Shown piece by piece: positions 63,876-64,000 of a stretch of DNA of 64,000 nt (positions are counted from its first letter, which is position 1; the number at the start of each line of letters is the position of its first letter). Made by a program: the position numbers and the translations under genes. This DNA is from an uncultured Flavobacteriaceae bacterium (GTDB taxonomy: Bacteria; Bacteroidota; Bacteroidia; Flavobacteriales; Flavobacteriaceae), in the NCBI GenBank assembly GCA_905479065.1, contig CAJQLB010000008.1, positions 1 through 64,000 of the forward strand. The letters run 5' to 3'. Under the pieces are notes generated by a model that was not told where the DNA came from, did no database searches, and was given only the letters and a program-made list of their open reading frames with translations.

Positions 63876-64000
63876 ATGGGTAATATGAATTGGATTGAAG
63901 TAAAAACTTATGAAGACATCACCTACAAAAAATGTGAAGGTGTTGCTCGGATTGCATTTAACAGACCAGACGTACGAAATGCGTTTCGCCCTAAGACGAC
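63876..64000 (+). CDS. menB: 1,4-dihydroxy-2-naphthoyl-CoA synthase, 5' end only
   Basis: The first 41 or so codons of a crotonase-family protein are present before the right edge. ATGs at 63876 and 63885 are in frame (MGNMNWIEV or MNWIEV). The segment YEDITYKKCEGVARIAFNRP, here cut short, and DVRNAFRP match the MenB N-terminus, including the arginine and asparagine that shape the CoA site. MenB closes the naphthoate ring, and its place after menD and cvfB supports the call. Confidence 0.85.
   Translation, partial: MGNMNWIEVKTYEDITYKKCEGVARIAFNRPDVRNAFRPKT

Overview
The window is AT-rich chromosomal DNA from a marine member of the Flavobacteriia (Bacteroidota), most likely Flavobacteriaceae. 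Support comes from the gene families (DUF3822 beside rsmD, DUF2911, Lacal_2735, menaquinone rather than ubiquinone genes, Blh plus proteorhodopsin), from many TAnnTTTG elements upstream of genes (the Bacteroidota -7 promoter motif), and from a HYR-type repeat adhesin. No tRNA, rRNA operon, insertion sequence, prophage or CRISPR array was seen; most of the window looks like stable core genome.

Layout. 1-2299: 5' part of a secreted HYR-repeat protein that runs off the left edge. 2634-9115: sixA and ppx; miaE and dnaX; the RNase P RNA gene; rsmD, a DUF3822 gene and a membrane protein gene. 9241-13869: a RecD-like helicase, then kdsB, a HAD hydrolase, kdnB and an acyltransferase, which points to LPS inner-core sugar (Kdo or 8-amino-Kdo) supply. 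14231-15673: a secreted M20 amidohydrolase. 15852-25547: a long minus-strand block with a TetR-like regulator, an ABC1 kinase, a flavin reductase-like protein, a DUF2867-type SDR, an unknown 141-aa protein, folE, two paralogous 75-76 aa proteins, an SDR without its catalytic tyrosine, a glutathione peroxidase, a Lacal_2735 protein, TspO, an SRPBCC protein and a CPD photolyase. 25678-33441: an ACR3 transporter, DUF2911, a DEAD-box helicase, pabB, tilS and ade. 33445-38487: a YheT-type hydrolase, a decayed HxlR regulator, a duplicated secreted protein, an aldo/keto reductase and comM. 38488-39483 is nearly empty. 39484-47114: an M16 protease and a five-gene operon of DUF2891, an Nramp-like transporter and pxpABC. 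47157-51670 (minus): an aldehyde dehydrogenase, an RluA-type synthase, panB and sdaA. 51837-56512: dnaK, an unknown four-helix membrane protein, blh and proteorhodopsin. 56629-64000: a nitronate monooxygenase-like enzyme, alkaline phosphatase, an esterase, and the menaquinone genes menI (probable), menF, menD and menB (cut by the right edge), with cvfB between the last two.

How the genes fit together. The cell appears to live in sunlit water: a green-type proton-pumping proteorhodopsin sits divergently beside the enzyme that makes its retinal. About 30 kb away is the photolyase/folE/TspO/peroxidase block, which looks like a light or photo-oxidative stress response. The best candidate for an undescribed regulatory system is in that block. 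Two gap-free 52-nt promoter segments (25565-25616 and 21453-21504, 40 of 52 bases identical by eye) share the pattern TTTAAC-N15-TTAAAC-N5-TTAAC. One precedes the TetR-like regulator gene and the divergent ACR3 transporter; the other precedes the unknown gene that heads the folE-to-photolyase run. This suggests one autoregulated repressor controlling both halves of the block. A second lead is the Nramp-like protein without the Nramp metal-binding motifs inside the 5-oxoprolinase operon.
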